Counted from the first letter of the stretch, positions 12,921 through 25,161 are shown. The stretch: DNA of 64,000 bases from Mortierella sp. BCC40632 (GCA_011634665.1 WAEK01000001.1:511501-575500); one strand, 5' to 3'. The notes: generated by a model from the letters alone, not told the origin. Numbers and translations: made by a program.

Positions 12921-13365
12921 GAATGTTGCCCGTCTTGGGGTCATCTCTTTCGGATCACCATGGGGTCCGCCTTTTCTTCTTTTTCTTCTCTCTTCCTCCC
13001 CTTTGTCTGGTCTTCAGCTTACCCATCGACATCCTTCTTGGGGTCAATGGCCTCAGTGACAAGTCGGTCATCCAAGTGGTCGGGAAGAGGCAACTGAACA
13101 AGGATTCCGTGGACCTTGGGATCGTTGTTCAAGGCGCGAACCTTTGAGAGCAACTCGAATTGGGTGACGGTAGGAGGCAAATGGAAGAGTTCAAAGTCCA
13201 TGCCGGCCTAAAAAAGAGTCAATATAGAAAGAGCCGTTCCTGAATCAGTTACTTGAACTCCTTTGGATGGCTACACACATTGCTCCCTTCCCCCCCAACT
13301 TTGTGGAATTGGTGGTTGCACTGTCGCTTGTACATTTTTTTTTTTTTCTCACGACATGGCGCGGG

Positions 13366-13399
<34 letters not shown>

Positions 13400-13856
13400 A
13401 CTAGCCCGAGCGCCGAAACTATTACTGAAGGATCAACTCTTTGGGGAGTGGGGGTGGAGAGGCGGATTGGCTTTAATCCTTTGATCATTTACCTCCTTGG
13501 CGGCCTTCTTCTTCATGTTGACATAGACGCTCGAATCCTCGCGCGCTCCAACCTGGATAATCGAGAGCTTTGGGTGGAAGTTGGGAACAGTCTTGCGCAA
13601 CTCGTCGATTTGCGACTTGATGTCGTTGCGAAGGCTCCTATTCACACATGTTGCCAGAATGACGCGAGAAAACTATATTAGTTTTTTTTTCTTTTTTTTT
13701 TCTTCTTAAGGTACGCTCGATGCTGCATATGAAGAAGACGGAGAAGAAAAAAAAAAGTCTAGACATTCAATAGATACAACAGTTGGTCCGAGAACTAGCT
13801 CGAGGAATACAAATAACGTACTGTGCAATGACCTTTCCGTCAATGACTTTGGACAT
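9568..13856 (-). CDS. C1-tetrahydrofolate synthase (trifunctional)
   Basis: Nine exons give 937 residues, the usual size of fungal ADE3/MIS1 proteins: 13822-13856, 13493-13637, 13023-13207, 12519-12672, 12173-12368, 11715-12013, 10890-11611, 9943-10777 and 9568-9810. The N-terminal third is the methylene-THF dehydrogenase/cyclohydrolase, with YVNMKKKAA (catalytic Lys), [21 protein letters not shown] and [11 protein letters not shown]. The remainder is 10-formyl-THF synthetase, with the ATP-binding loop [11 protein letters not shown] and the C-terminal TMPGLPTRP region. It interconverts one-carbon units on folate for purine, thymidylate and methionine synthesis. The cytosolic-type start is MSKVIDGK at 13856, but the frame stays open upstream to an ATG at 14324 and adds a Ser/Arg-rich leader that could target mitochondria. 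Several introns contain 15-25 nt A/T homopolymers. Confidence 0.96.
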
Positions 13857-14324
13857 GGTGGGATCGTAGGGATGGGATGGCAAAAGGGAAGGGGAGGATG
13901 AATGCAGTGGGCGGGATTGGACTAGCTGTCTCGAGAGACGGAGAGAGACAAAAGAGGATCTCACGGACGATGACTGGGTAGTGGGGATGGATCCTAAACT
14001 CCTGGAAAAGCCGATCGAGAATTGCGGGGTAAGAAGAGATGGCGGTCGAGACCAATGAGCGGCAGCAAAGTTTACAGAGGAAGCAACAGACGAGAAGGAA
14101 GAGGAAGAAGAAGAAGAAGAAGAAGAAAGAGAAGAAAAAGAAGAAGAGGAGGTGGTAAAGGAAGAGGAAGGAAAGGAAAGACTATCAAGGGGTCGGCTTT
14201 TTCTTTTTTTTACAGGGCAGGAGTCGACGACGACAGCAACACGACTGGCCACAGGCGGAGGCCGGGCAAGGGCGCAAAGCGACGAGGAGATGGCACGGTG
14301 ATCGGCTCTCGAGTGGATCCGCAT
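13857..14324 (-). other. In-frame 5' extension of C1-THF synthase, possible mitochondrial presequence
   Basis: The frame of the MSKVIDGK start continues 156 codons upstream to an ATG at 14324 with no stop. The segment nearest the core is rich in Ser, Arg and Leu and poor in acids (for example SVRSSFVSLRLSRQLVQSRP), the composition of a mitochondrial targeting peptide. A poly-Ser run lies further out. Whether it is translated depends on the transcription start. The downstream ATG lies in the context ccaccATG. Confidence 0.45.
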
Positions 14325-15335
14325 TCAGGCACCAGGGGGGATGCAGACTGGGGTCGCAAATGGGGAAACAACAAAAAGGAAAAAAAAAAAAAAAGGGCAA
14401 TCGGCAACTGATCACTCTTTTGATGTTCCTAGGATGTTCCTATTGATCGCTGGCTTTTTCTTTTCTTTTCTTGCATTCACATTCAGACACGCGTCCACAT
14501 TTGCATCCACATCCACACGCGACGCAAAGCTCAGCACTCTCACTCTCGGACCACGGCCGATAGACTACTTTTGCATGTACTGTCTTCTTGCAACACTCGC
14601 ACAGTAGAGCTTTGCCCCTTGGGAAACTAGGTTGGGCGTGAGAGCAAAAGAGTGAGGATGGGGTTGGAGGGTGAGTGTGTGTGTATGTGTGCTCGTGCAG
14701 CTCGTGCCGGGAACCCGAGTCTGTATTTGTGTCAAAGTCTGTGCCAGTGGCTGCTTGAGAGAGAAGTGCCGTTTTTGTTGTTCTGTACGGCAAGAATGAG
14801 AAAGGACAAGGCGGCGGGTGCGACCGCCAGAGATATTTACTTTTGTTACCTCTCTCTCTCCCTATGCGGGGTATGGAATTAGCCCTACCCCCCTTTCTCT
14901 CTCTCTGATGAGACTCTCCCAAACTGAACTGCCTGTCTGTCTGCCTATTTTTTTTTTTTTTTTTCTTTTGCGGCGCCCGTTTTTTGCTCGTGGGAAACAG
15001 GCCTCCTTGTTAGCCGAGGTCATCCCATTCTTGTGTCTCTATCCCCCATCGATCGCAGGGTTTGCGACCGCCAGCCTTGTCTCCGCCTGCACCACAAGAG
15101 ATGGTAGATCTCAAGGGGAGAAGAGGCCACAGAGAAGACACTAGACCAAATGGCCCCTTCGGGCGGGGTTCTTGGTTCCCAAGGAGCCAAGCAAGATCAC
15201 GTGAAGGTGTCTTCTTTTTTTTAAGTGTGACGTACGTACTGTAGTTGGCTGGTGCCACCTTTTTTTTTTTTTTATTACAGCCAGGCCGAAGAAGCATCTT
15301 CACTCGTTTCATTACCGCAAGGGATACGAAATATC
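14325..15335. promoter_or_regulatory. Divergent intergenic region, C1-THF synthase / Nab2 homolog
   Basis: About 1 kb separates two divergently transcribed genes and must hold both promoters. It contains A14 (14381-14394), T20 (14948-14967) and T15 (15260-15274) tracts. No specific operator can be assigned from sequence alone. Confidence 0.5.
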
Positions 15336-18070
15336 ATGCCAAAGATTCAGCTCGGAACACCGCAAGAACAGGAGTTGACAGTATGTTCAGGAAACTCTCT
15401 CCTTATCCCCCCAACATTGGACTTTCTTTCTTTATACTCTACATAATGCTCAGATCCGACAATCAGGATTGGATTGCATCCCTCACCTTAAAAAAAAAAA
15501 AGAGAATATCCATCAACCTTTGCTGACCATGCTGATCGCGCATTCTCCGTTCTTAGGCTCTTGTTCTCGCCAAGCTCAACGATTTCGGATGGGCAGACAG
15601 TATGTCTCGTTTTTTTTTTTTTTTTTTTTTTTTTTTTTGGACCCTTTACTTTTTTCGGGTTTCTGTTTTTGCTTCCTCGGACACCTTGACGAAGAGACAG
15701 CATGAGTGGACATTGGCGAGATTCATGGAAACACGCACTGTCAGCCAACATTTAATTTTTTTCTTCTTACTCATTAACCATTCATTACTCCAACCTCAAC
15801 TACTCTACTGCCAATCGTGTGTGCCCCCCCCCCAAAAAAAAAAGGCGATGTCTTGGCTAATTTTATTGTCGTCATGGTCGCCAACGACAAGTCAAAGGAT
15901 GATATCACTTCAGAGTTGAACGATAGTAAGTCGATCGATTTTTTTCCCTACTCTTTCAGCACTCCTCTATAGCTCGGACATAGTCAAATGTACTGTCAGT
16001 ATCACTGAAAATCTCATTTCTACTATCTATCTCCTTCCCTTCTCTTGCTTTCCTATAGTTCTTCCTGGTCAAGGTATTTTTTCCCCCCTATCATTGCGAC
16101 ATTCATCTCTTGTGAAAATCTCAGCAGCGAATACAGTATCAACAGAGATCGACTGCTAATGTTTGATGCCATATTATTGTTTTCATAATCTCCATAGCTG
16201 GTGAATTTGCAGACTGGCTGTTTGAGCGACTGGAAGGTGGAGGATCGGCTATGTCGAACAAGACTCGTGAGTCAGGTAAGGATATCTTGGCAGGGAGAGA
16301 AATGGCATTGTCACGTCTATAGTGGGAGTGGAGTGGTAACATGCAAGGAAGAAAGAAAGAAAAGCTTATTAACTGATGCTAATTATGAATGAATCTCAGT
16401 AGTCCCTGCTCAGTACAACCAGTCAATGGAGACAGCCATGGAACCATCAAATGTTTCAGCCCAGATCCTACCAAGAACAGAGGAGATCGACACTGCATCA
16501 TTGCAATCTTCTACGACCTCACTGTCATCTCGACCCAACCAACCTCATGTTGAGAACTCACGTGCACCCCAAAGACTTCTCCAATCTGCCATCAGCAATG
16601 CAACTCGCTTGGACTCTTCTGCTCCATCACTTCGCCAAGCACCTGTCAGAGTCTATGAAGAAGATCGGCGGAGAGATCAACAAAGACCCCGTGAGAGGAG
16701 TCTTAGTCCCATACGTTCAAAGGAAAGAGAATCTCGATATGAAAGTCGGTTCAATGACGATGACGACATGCAGGAGGAAGATGATTCTCGAGAGAACAAT
16801 CGTATTCGTTTCCGTCGGAGATCGCCCGAGCAGCCCAGGGATAACCCCAGGAGAGGAGGACGAGGCATAGAGTCGCGTCTTGGACAAGAGAATGGCGGTA
16901 GTCGCGGTTCTGGCGATCGACTCAAAGGGCGGCTTGGAAGACTTGAAGACCGTCTTGGCTGGCATTCAGAAGATCAGAGATCAGCACGAGAGAGTTCGAC
17001 CGAGAGCAATCACTATCACGATCGACGTGGAGGTCGCGGATCAAGGAACCAGAGCGGTAATAGGAGCAGAGGCGACAGTAGAAACAGAGGCGAATCGAAC
17101 CAGCAGCACCAGCCCAAGAACCGAACCAATGCTCTGCGGGATATTGAGCGTCGGCTGGGTCCTGTAAATGATAAGGAGGGCATCAGCACAGCGGACCTGC
17201 GTGCAGGCCCTACAGAGGCGGAAGAACAAGTCCAACTTGAGCAGCAGCTAGCCAGTCAGAATGTAACGAGGTGTCGATTCTGGCCCAACTGTAGTCAGGG
17301 TGACGACAAGTGTCCTTATTGGCATCCAAAGGAGCTGTGTAAACTCTATCCAAACTGCCCCCATGGAGCCAATACCTGTATGTTTGTGCATCCACTAGCC
17401 GAGCCAACACCTGAGCAGATTGCAGCAGCTACACGACAGGCGCTTTTGAATTCAATGAAAGGAACTGGTCATGGCAGTAATATCAACAATATGGGTAGCC
17501 CAATGCAAGCACCTTTTGGATCGGGATCACCTCAGATGGAAGAGTGCAAGTTTGGAGCAAGGTGTACGAGACCTGATTGTCGATTCCGTCATTCGGACCG
17601 AGTGAGCGCACCTCCTCAACCAGCAGTCTTCCAGCAGCCATGTCGATTCTTTCCCAATTGCACCAAACCCAACTGTCCGTTCTACCATCCCCAAGGGTAT
17701 GTTATAGCCTGCCTGCCTGCCTGCCTTTTTTTTTTTTTTATTTTTATTTATTTTTTTTTGCTATCCTTTTTAATTCCTGTACTTATCATCTCTTTTCTTT
17801 TTATTTTCTTCTATTTTATCATCTACAGGGAAATGCTTTCGCAAAGAGGCCCAGGCATGGATGAATCTGGAACAAAGGATGAAAGTATTGCAGGAACCGA
17901 CCTACCCACTGCAACTGCTAGTGGTGAAGCCGAGATGGCTGTTGAGGGTGGAGCTGCTGTCAAGAGAGTGGCTATCCCCTGTCGATTTGGTGACCATTGC
18001 ACACGACCAGATTGTCATTTCACACACCCACGCGACGGGGTCGCATCCAATATGCCATTGGTAAGAAGTC

Positions 18071-18136
<66 letters not shown>

Positions 18137-18657
18137 GTCGTGTCTTTGTTATCGAGAGGCACTGCTGGCTCTTAAACCCTTGACTTTTCTTTGGTTGCTA
18201 AAACTAATAATCCGATCTTTTCTTTCTCTCACTCTTCTTCTTCTTCTTCTTCTTCTATAATTGATTCTGCCAGTGCAAATTCAACCCATGTACACGTCCT
18301 GGTTGCCCATTCCGTCATGTCACGGGTCCCATGGGTGGTAACAAGACCTTGGTATTGAATGGAGCAGCAGTGTCAACCCCTCCAGGTTCGACGACCACAG
18401 GATTTGGTCGAACCAAGAATACGAGCGGACGGTTTGCAGGAAAGATTGTGGATGAAGGGGAGGTGGAAAAGATGTATGTACCTGGTAGTCGTCACTGGGC
18501 TTCTGGTGGAGTCACTCATACCGGCCAACAACCACCCCAGGGTGGTCTAGGACAGGACTTTCAACAGCAGCAGCAACAACAAGAGGATGCAGCAACCCTT
18601 GCTACGGAGGCACAAGCGGCTGCAGAGATGGACATGGACATGGATATCGCGATCTGA
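15336..18657 (+). CDS. Nab2/ZC3H14-type poly(A) RNA-binding CCCH zinc-finger protein
   Basis: An eight-exon model gives 721 residues: 15336-15380, 15557-15599, 15845-15925, 16059-16073 (a 15-nt microexon), 16198-16266, 16400-17696, 17829-18060 and 18274-18657. The N-terminal ~90 residues resemble the helical Nab2 PWI-like domain (ALVLAKLNDFGW, LANFIVVMVANDKS, FADWLFERLEGG). An Arg/Ser/Gly-rich middle follows, then six C-terminal CCCH fingers with the C-x4/5-C-x4/5-C-x3-H spacing: CRFWPNC, CKLYPNC, CKFGARC, CRFFPNC, CRFGDHC and CKFNPC. Tandem fingers of this spacing recognise polyadenosine; Nab2 limits poly(A) length and supports mRNA export from the nucleus. Intron 6 (17697-17828) is a multiple of three and open, so its retention would insert a hydrophobic stretch. 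The C-terminus has a Gln run. Confidence 0.9.
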
Positions 18658-18718
18658 AGCGTTATCTGAAGAGGAAGGAAAAAATGGAAGAACTACAATG
18701 AAGAAAAAGCATACGAGC

Positions 18719-18828
18719 AAAAAAAAAAAAAAAAAAAGAAAAGCCAGAGCTCGTTAGAAATCCAAAGGAGTAATATTCTATAAAAAAAAAAAAAAAAAAA
18801 AAAAAAACAGGAGCAAAAAAAAAAAAAA
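18719..18828 (+). promoter_or_regulatory. Genome-encoded poly(A) tracts in Nab2-homolog 3' UTR
   Basis: Beginning 62 nt after the stop codon, the sense strand carries A19 (18719-18737), A26 (18782-18807) and A14 (18815-18828). In budding yeast a genomic A26 tract in the NAB2 3' UTR mediates autoregulation by Nab2 itself (established knowledge). The same arrangement here is seen directly; its function is inferred. Confidence 0.5.
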
Positions 18829-19364
18829 GAAAAGAAGAGAAAAGAAAAAGAAAAAGAAAAGAAAGCAAAGCAAAAGAAAAGAATGAGAATATCAAAAGAA
18901 GAGAGAGAGAGTAATAATTGTAGAAATGTTTGACAAAGCTTATGAAGCCCAGAGTGTGCAGATCATTTAGAAACTAGAGTGCCCCCCACCACCACCACCA
19001 ACCTGTAATTTTAGCCTGTAAACTTGGTTTTACTTTTGGTGTATGTAGTGTAACAGAACAGGACAGAGATGACATAAAAAAAAAAAAAAAGACAGGAGAC
19101 ACATACAAGAGGGACTATTTAAACATCGAGATGGAGGGGATAGATAGAAGGGAGAGAGAGAGAGAGAGAAGAGAGGAAATCGGGAAAAGAGGAAATCGGG
19201 AGAAATCAGGGAGAAAGGTAATCGGGAAGGATCGCTACCAAAGCGCCGCTGAAATAAGGACCTAAAAAGGGAAGGGAGGGGAGGGGAGGAAAGGGAGCTT
19301 ATATATTGAACAACAAAGAAGGATAGGGAGGGAGAAAAGAAAGAAAGAAAAAAAAAAAAAAAAG

Positions 19365-19413
<49 letters not shown>

Positions 19414-19672
19414 AAGAAAAAGTGGTTCTTAGTCACCGGAAAAGTCTGGCTTAACAAAAGTAACCATGGCAACATCGAGTTCCATGGACGTTGGTGGGAT
19501 ATGACCACTAGAGAATGGACACGCGCAAACAAGAAAGAAAGACAGAAAGAAAGAAAGGGAGAGAGAGAGATCCTTTTTCTTTTTTTTTCTTTTTTTTTTT
19601 TTTTATTTTGGCCCCTGTCCTCCTCTCTGCATGATTCGTTTCTCTCTCTCTCATCATCCTTTTTTTTTTTTT
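18829..19672. other. 3' flanks of convergent Nab2 and PKA genes
   Basis: No gene is recognised. The sequence is A-rich on the plus strand, with a GA run (19144-19169) and a broken A-run of about 60 nt (19350-19411) that would be poly-U in the PKA transcript. Confidence 0.6.
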
Positions 19673-20674
19673 TTAAAAGCCCGGGAAGAACGATCCCAAT
19701 TCGTCCATCTCGCTTGGTGGATACACACCATACTGTTCTGCATCCTCGGGGTACTCGTCAAAGTTGCTGGCGTCGCCCTCACCCAAGATTGTTGGCCGGT
19801 AAGGCGCCTCGATCTGTCGACTGTACACCATATCCCAATTGACGCCCTCGAACCACATATGATTTTTGATATCCGTCGCGCCTCCTCTCAAGTTTCCGTA
19901 TCGCTTTGTCAAATCCGCAGTCAAGAGTCGTTTCAACAAGTCCTTGAGTGCGCTCGAAAAGTGAGATGGGTACTTGACCTTGCCTGCCATGATCTTGCCA
20001 TAGAGTTTGATATGATCCTCGTCAAAGAACGGCGGGAATCCTGCACACATTTCAAACATCAACACGCCCATCGACCACCAGTCCACTGCTTTGCCGTAAC
20101 CCTTGGACTGGATAATCTCTGGTGCAAGATAATCCGGTGTACCACAGAGCGTCCAGGTCATGTTTTGGGGGACATGTTTGGCAAAGCCGAAATCCGTGAT
20201 CTTGATATGACCCATCGCATCCAGAAGGAGGTTCTCAGGCTTGAGATCGCGGTAGATGACGGCGTGAGAGTGCAAATATTCGAGGGCGAGTAATACCTCG
20301 CAGGTGTAGAACCGTGCAACATGCTCCGGGAATCGCTGGCGTAGAGAAGGGTGTGGGAGAGAGAGAAAGAGAGAGAGAGAGGGAAGGTAGCCATGGTGGA
20401 GGTGCGGTCGGGACAAGGTGGGACAAAAAAAAAAAGAAAGTTGGCAACAAGGTTAGTCTCCGTCCTTACTTGAGTTTGTGCAAGGTTACTCGTCCATATC
20501 TGACGCGAAGATACATTGAGCGAGAACAGGGCCGATCTATTCGTCCCCCTGAACTGATATATCCAGCCCACTTGTTTACGGCCAAAGGCTCATTTGCTTC
20601 ACTCGCTCTTTCGCTCTCTTTTTCGCTCTGTCTTGCACTTTCTCTCTATGTCGATGGAGTATTAGCTCATCAGG

Positions 20675-20707
<33 letters not shown>

Positions 20708-21017
20708 AAAAGAGTCCAGTGCGTGTGTATGTGTTTGAAGAAGAGTTCCTATCCCATCTCTCTTTTCACACACATATTCTCTCTCTCCTTTCTGGCGCAA
20801 CCAGCTCCGGCACAACCTCTCAACACAAGGGAGAAAAAAAAAAAAAAAAAAAGCCCGCCCAAAGCTAGGGACGGAGAAGCACCCCATTTTCCGATAGGAC
20901 CAGAGTGAACAGACAAGGTCTTACTCTTTCTCTCAGAGTGTGTGATATTATTCCGCTCGGAGTGAGAGAGAGAGAGAAAGAGAGAGAGGGGAGGAAGGGT
21001 GTAGGGCAGAGCGAGAG

Positions 21018-21061
<44 letters not shown>

Positions 21062-23227
21062 GATAACGGACAACCTTAAAGAATCATGCAACGCCTGTTG
21101 TCAACGAGAGAGCGGTCCTGTGGTCCTAGGACTCTCTCCTACTTCCCCTGCCGTATCCTTCCAGCGCCCATTCCTCCAACAAAACCCCAGTTGTCCTCCA
21201 CACACCACATACACACACATACACACACGCACACGCACACACATACGCCATTTCCTCCACCCTACCCCACCTCCCCCCTCCTCCTCCTCTTCTCCCCTAC
21301 TCTTTGTGCATCCTGTCTATCCTGCCCACCTATTCGTCTATCCACCGCCAGGGGACACACCATCAATCACTGGAGTGCTCTGTGTGTCTTGGGTCCCACA
21401 TCGCCCTGTGTCCCAGCCCATTCCCAGTCCATATTCCCAGCCCTGTCCATGCTGTTGACCCTCAGCCCATTCCCCACGTCAATTGTAACGCAACAACGCA
21501 TCCATTTTTCATCTTTGAAAAGATCGCACAAGACCGCAGATGAGAAGAAGGGGGTAGGGAGTGGGAGAGTAAAAAAAAAAAGAGCATAAAAGATATGGAT
21601 ACAGGATATCTCAATTTGCAGGTGTATTTGCCAATGTGTGCAGGACCTTTCTCTTTTTCTTTCTCTCTCCACATACTCTTTCTTTCTTTTTCATGCTTTT
21701 TTCTTCTTCTTTTTCTTGTGCTTCGCTGCACCGCATCGCATTGCATCACACCGCAATAAGTTCACGACCCATATCATCACACGCCACAAAAAAACCCTCT
21801 CCTCCTCCTCCTCTTCTTCTTCCTCCTCCTCCTCTTCTTATTCTTCCACTTCATCCACCTGTTGCTCACTTTTGGCTCTTGCACAACACATATACACAAG
21901 AAGAAAAAAAAAGGTTCTCCGAGCAACATGCAGTGCATGCTGCTTAATCTCTCTCACTCTCGCTCTCTCTCTCTCCCTGTCGACCGAATGACCAAATCCC
22001 TGTTTGTAGAGTCCAAAAAAAAAAAAAAAAAAATACATAAAATAAAATCGTTGCTCATCATTTGAAAGATACTGTGCGTGCGTGCGTGAATGTGTATCTG
22101 TATGTGTGTGTATGTGTGTGCGGGGCCTGGTGTTTGTGCGCTCCTCTTTTTTTTTTCTCCTCTTTCTTCCTCCGCGCGCCCGTATTTTGTGTCCATGACC
22201 AAACTGGAAGAGACCTTTTTGTACTCCAAAGTGGCACACACAAGCACATTACACACACACAACAACCATCATTCACATACTCACTCTCTCACTCCACTCG
22301 CTCACACATACGCAACATCCGCACACCCTTTTCTCCCGCGATGCGTGCGAAACCTGGGCGTGAAAAAGAAAAGAACCCGAATAACAATAACAAAAAAAGG
22401 GACCTGCGTAATAGCGAGAAAGGTAGTAGGGACGAAAAGAGATAAAAAAAAAAAGTACCCGAGGGAAAGGAGAGGAAACATGGTGCACATGCCCTGTTCC
22501 TTGACCTGCGTTCCTACCCTGACCTCGACTCTGACTCTCCTAATCGCCTCTGATTCACTTTTTGTTGGTTGGTTGGTTGGTTGGTTGGCAACATTCTTGT
22601 TTTTCACACACCCCCAACTTCTCCCCCCCCACACAGTTGTACGGTCCTTTGTCTCTTTCACGATTGATCCGCTTTTTTTTTTTTTTTTTTGTTCCGAGTA
22701 GTTTGCTTACCTGACTCTTCCTCAGAACCGAGAACAATTCGCCTCCGACAACATAATCCATGACCATATAAAGATTCCGGACATCCTGAAAAGTGCCCCA
22801 AAGATTGATCAGGAATGGATGTTCAACCCGTTCAAGAATCATCTTTTCATTGTTGGTATGTTCAACCTGTTTCAACCGGACCACCTCGGTCTTCTTAAGA
22901 ACTTTCATCGCATAGAACCGTGAATTGAAACGCGATTGAACCAGATGCACTCGTCCAAACGAGCCCGTGCCCAGTGTCCGATGGATCCGGAAGTCATCCA
23001 GGTTAAACTTGCGCCGTGACGTTGTCTGTTGAGCTTGTGCCTGTTGTGGTTGCTTTGCTTGCTGTTGCTGCTGTTGCTGTTGTTGTGTATGTTGTTGTGA
23101 GAGTTGTGTCAGTCGCTGTACTTGCGCTGCCTGTTGCTGTTGTTCCAGCAAGTGTTGCTGCGCTTGTTGTAACTGTTGTTGTTGTTGCTGCTGTTGCAAT
23201 TGATATTGTTGTTGCTGCTGTTGTTGC

Positions 23228-23259
<32 letters not shown>

Positions 23260-23483
23260 CTGATGAAGAAGCTTTTGTTGTTCTAGCTGCTGATGTTCCG
23301 ACGGATTGGCGGTGGCAGAGACCATCTCGACAGACGATTGCATGCTATTGTTTGGGTGATTAAAGCTATTAAGAGAAGCGGCGTTGTTGCTGTTGGGGTT
23401 AAATCCGTTGGGTGCCTGATCCCAGTCCTGCTGGAGTTGCTGCAGCTGTGGTGGTTGTGGTTGTGATTGTGGTTGTGATTGTG

Positions 23484-23515
<32 letters not shown>

Positions 23516-23777
23516 GGTGGTGGCTGTGGCTGCGAGACTTGAGGCTGTGGAGATGTCAGGTGCAGGTGGTCCAACGATAGATTTCCCGTAGGGCTTGAAG
23601 TGGTTGTGGCTCCAGTGGCGGCAGTGATAGCAGAAGAGGCAACGGCAGTACCGGCGGTCACGACAGCGGGCAAAGATGGATTGGGGACGGGCACAGCAGA
23701 GTCGTTGTGACTAAAGCCAAAACCGTTGTAGTACGTGTTGTAGTCTTGGGTCCTGAACTGGTCTGACGCGGCTTGAA
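19673..23777 (-). CDS. cAMP-dependent protein kinase catalytic subunit, Gln-rich N-terminus
   Basis: Two exons are clear: 22711 to about 23777 (upper limit uncertain) and 19673-20335. The first holds a long Gln-rich leader with several poly-Gln runs, then the start of the kinase: the glycine loop [11 protein letters not shown], the AMKVLKK lysine and [14 protein letters not shown]. The second continues in frame with [24 protein letters not shown] and the activation loop [12 protein letters not shown]. It ends in FFPGF, the FxxF tail typical of PKA. The protein phosphorylates Ser/Thr targets when cAMP releases the regulatory subunit. The intron between the exons (20336-22710) is 2375 bp, extreme for a fungal gene. 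The N-terminal start was not resolved: the frame is open to an apparent acceptor near 23777 and the first exon must lie upstream. Confidence 0.9.
20336..22710 (-). other. Very long intron of the PKA catalytic gene
   Basis: The donor side abuts ...AGTCAG|GTAAGC at 22705-22710 and the acceptor side is ...GCCAG|CGATTC at 20335/20336. The interval is full of GA/CT repeats (20951-20980, 21021-21058), A28-type runs (20678-20705), CA repeats (21211-21243) and TCC repeats. No coding sequence or element terminus is recognised in it. A hidden small exon cannot be excluded, but the kinase sequence is continuous without one. Confidence 0.6.
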
Positions 23778-24712
23778 CTGTCCGTGAGAAGGATTGTTTT
23801 GTCCGAGTTGAGGGAGGGAAGAAAGAGAGAGAGAGAGAAAGAGAGAGAGAGGGAGAGGGAGATAGAGAGGGAAGTGAAAGAGTTTAGGAAGAGAAGAAGG
23901 GAATAGAGCAAGAGAGGAACAGAGAGAGGCAGAAAGGGAGAGAAAGAGGGAAAAGAGAAAGGGAAAAGAGAAAGGGAAAAGAGAAAGACGAGGAGGAGAA
24001 TGTGTGTGTGTGTGTGTCGTGATGTATATTTTATAATAATAATAATAAATCAAATATTATTATCATCACCCATCTCACCCATCACCCATCATCACCCTCG
24101 TCGTTTGTCGCCGTCGAGGTCGTCGTCGAGTATCACCGCTTCTGTCTCTCCCACACACGACAGGAGTGAGGAGGGAGTGAGGAGAGAGGAGGACTGGGAG
24201 GCAGAGTAGGAGAGAGTCGAGAGGTGGAATGAACATGGCGAGGCAGGTGAGCCGATCCGAGGCGTGTTGACCCTCGTCTGCAAAAAACGCGCAAGACCAG
24301 ACCAGTTGTGATGAGTGGAGGAGTGAGAGACCCGGAAGACCCGGACCAAGTATGGGCCTCATTCGTGATTTATATTTTATAATAATAATAATAAATCAAA
24401 CATTATTATCATCACCCATCTCACCCATCACCCATCATCACCCTCGTCGTTTGTCGCCGTCGTCGTCGTCGTCGTCGTATCACCGCTTCTGTCTCTCTCC
24501 CACACACACAGGAGTGAGGAGGGGTGAGGAGAAGGAGGACTGAGAGGCAGAAGCGAGTCGAGTGGTGGAATGAACACCAAAGTACAGCCGATCCACTCAA
24601 CCCTCGTCTGCATAACACGCGCAAGACCAGACCAGACCAGACCAAACCAGACCAGACCCAGACCGGACCAAATATATCTATCTCTCTATATATATCTATA
24701 TCTCTCTCTCTC

Positions 24713-24743
<31 letters not shown>

Positions 24744-24994
24744 ATATATATATCTCTCTATATATCTTCTATTATATATATTTCTCTTTTATTTTTTCAT
24801 TTCTCTCTCTCTCTTAATTTATCCTTCTTCTTCCACGCTTCTCTCTGCCCACCAAGGGTGTGTAGGAGACGAGGCAGAAAGGGTCAAGGAGAGAGAGAAA
24901 CAATGACAAAAAAAAAAGAAAAAAAGAAAAGACCTGTAGGGGTGTGTCCGTGCCAATGTCCCCGAGCATTCCCTTTCCTCACAGACAACGCATG
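23778..24994. other. 5' flank of PKA gene with a duplicated segment
   Basis: The region contains GA and TG repeats (23825-23870, 24001-24017), the 346-bp-period direct duplication annotated separately, and a CT/TA-rich tract (24667-24815). The first PKA exon is expected here or slightly further upstream but was not identified. Confidence 0.5.
24019..24636. repeat. Direct duplication, about 280 bp units, 346-bp period
   Basis: Segment 24019-24305 recurs at 24365-24636. Both begin with [25 protein letters not shown] sequence, share ACCCTCGTCGTTTGTCGCCG and end near CGCGCAAGACCAGACCAG. The two units differ by several substitutions, by the length of a GTC run (expanded in the second unit) and by small indels. 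They look like a diverged tandem duplication. Confidence 0.8.
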
Positions 24995-25106
24995 CTAGAC
25001 CTTAAAAAGACATTCAAGGCCTTTGCTATCAGCAAGACCCAGGGCGAGCTGCTGCATGGGACGGGGCAGAGAGTGCAGGAAATGAACGCGGGTACGCGCA
25101 AGAGAG

Positions 25107-25161
<55 letters not shown>

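Noticed and set aside
24991..25100. Plus-strand exon reading MLDLKKTFKAFAISK
   Set aside because: The minus strand gives an in-frame terminal exon that fits a four-exon model, while no plus-strand partner exon was found.
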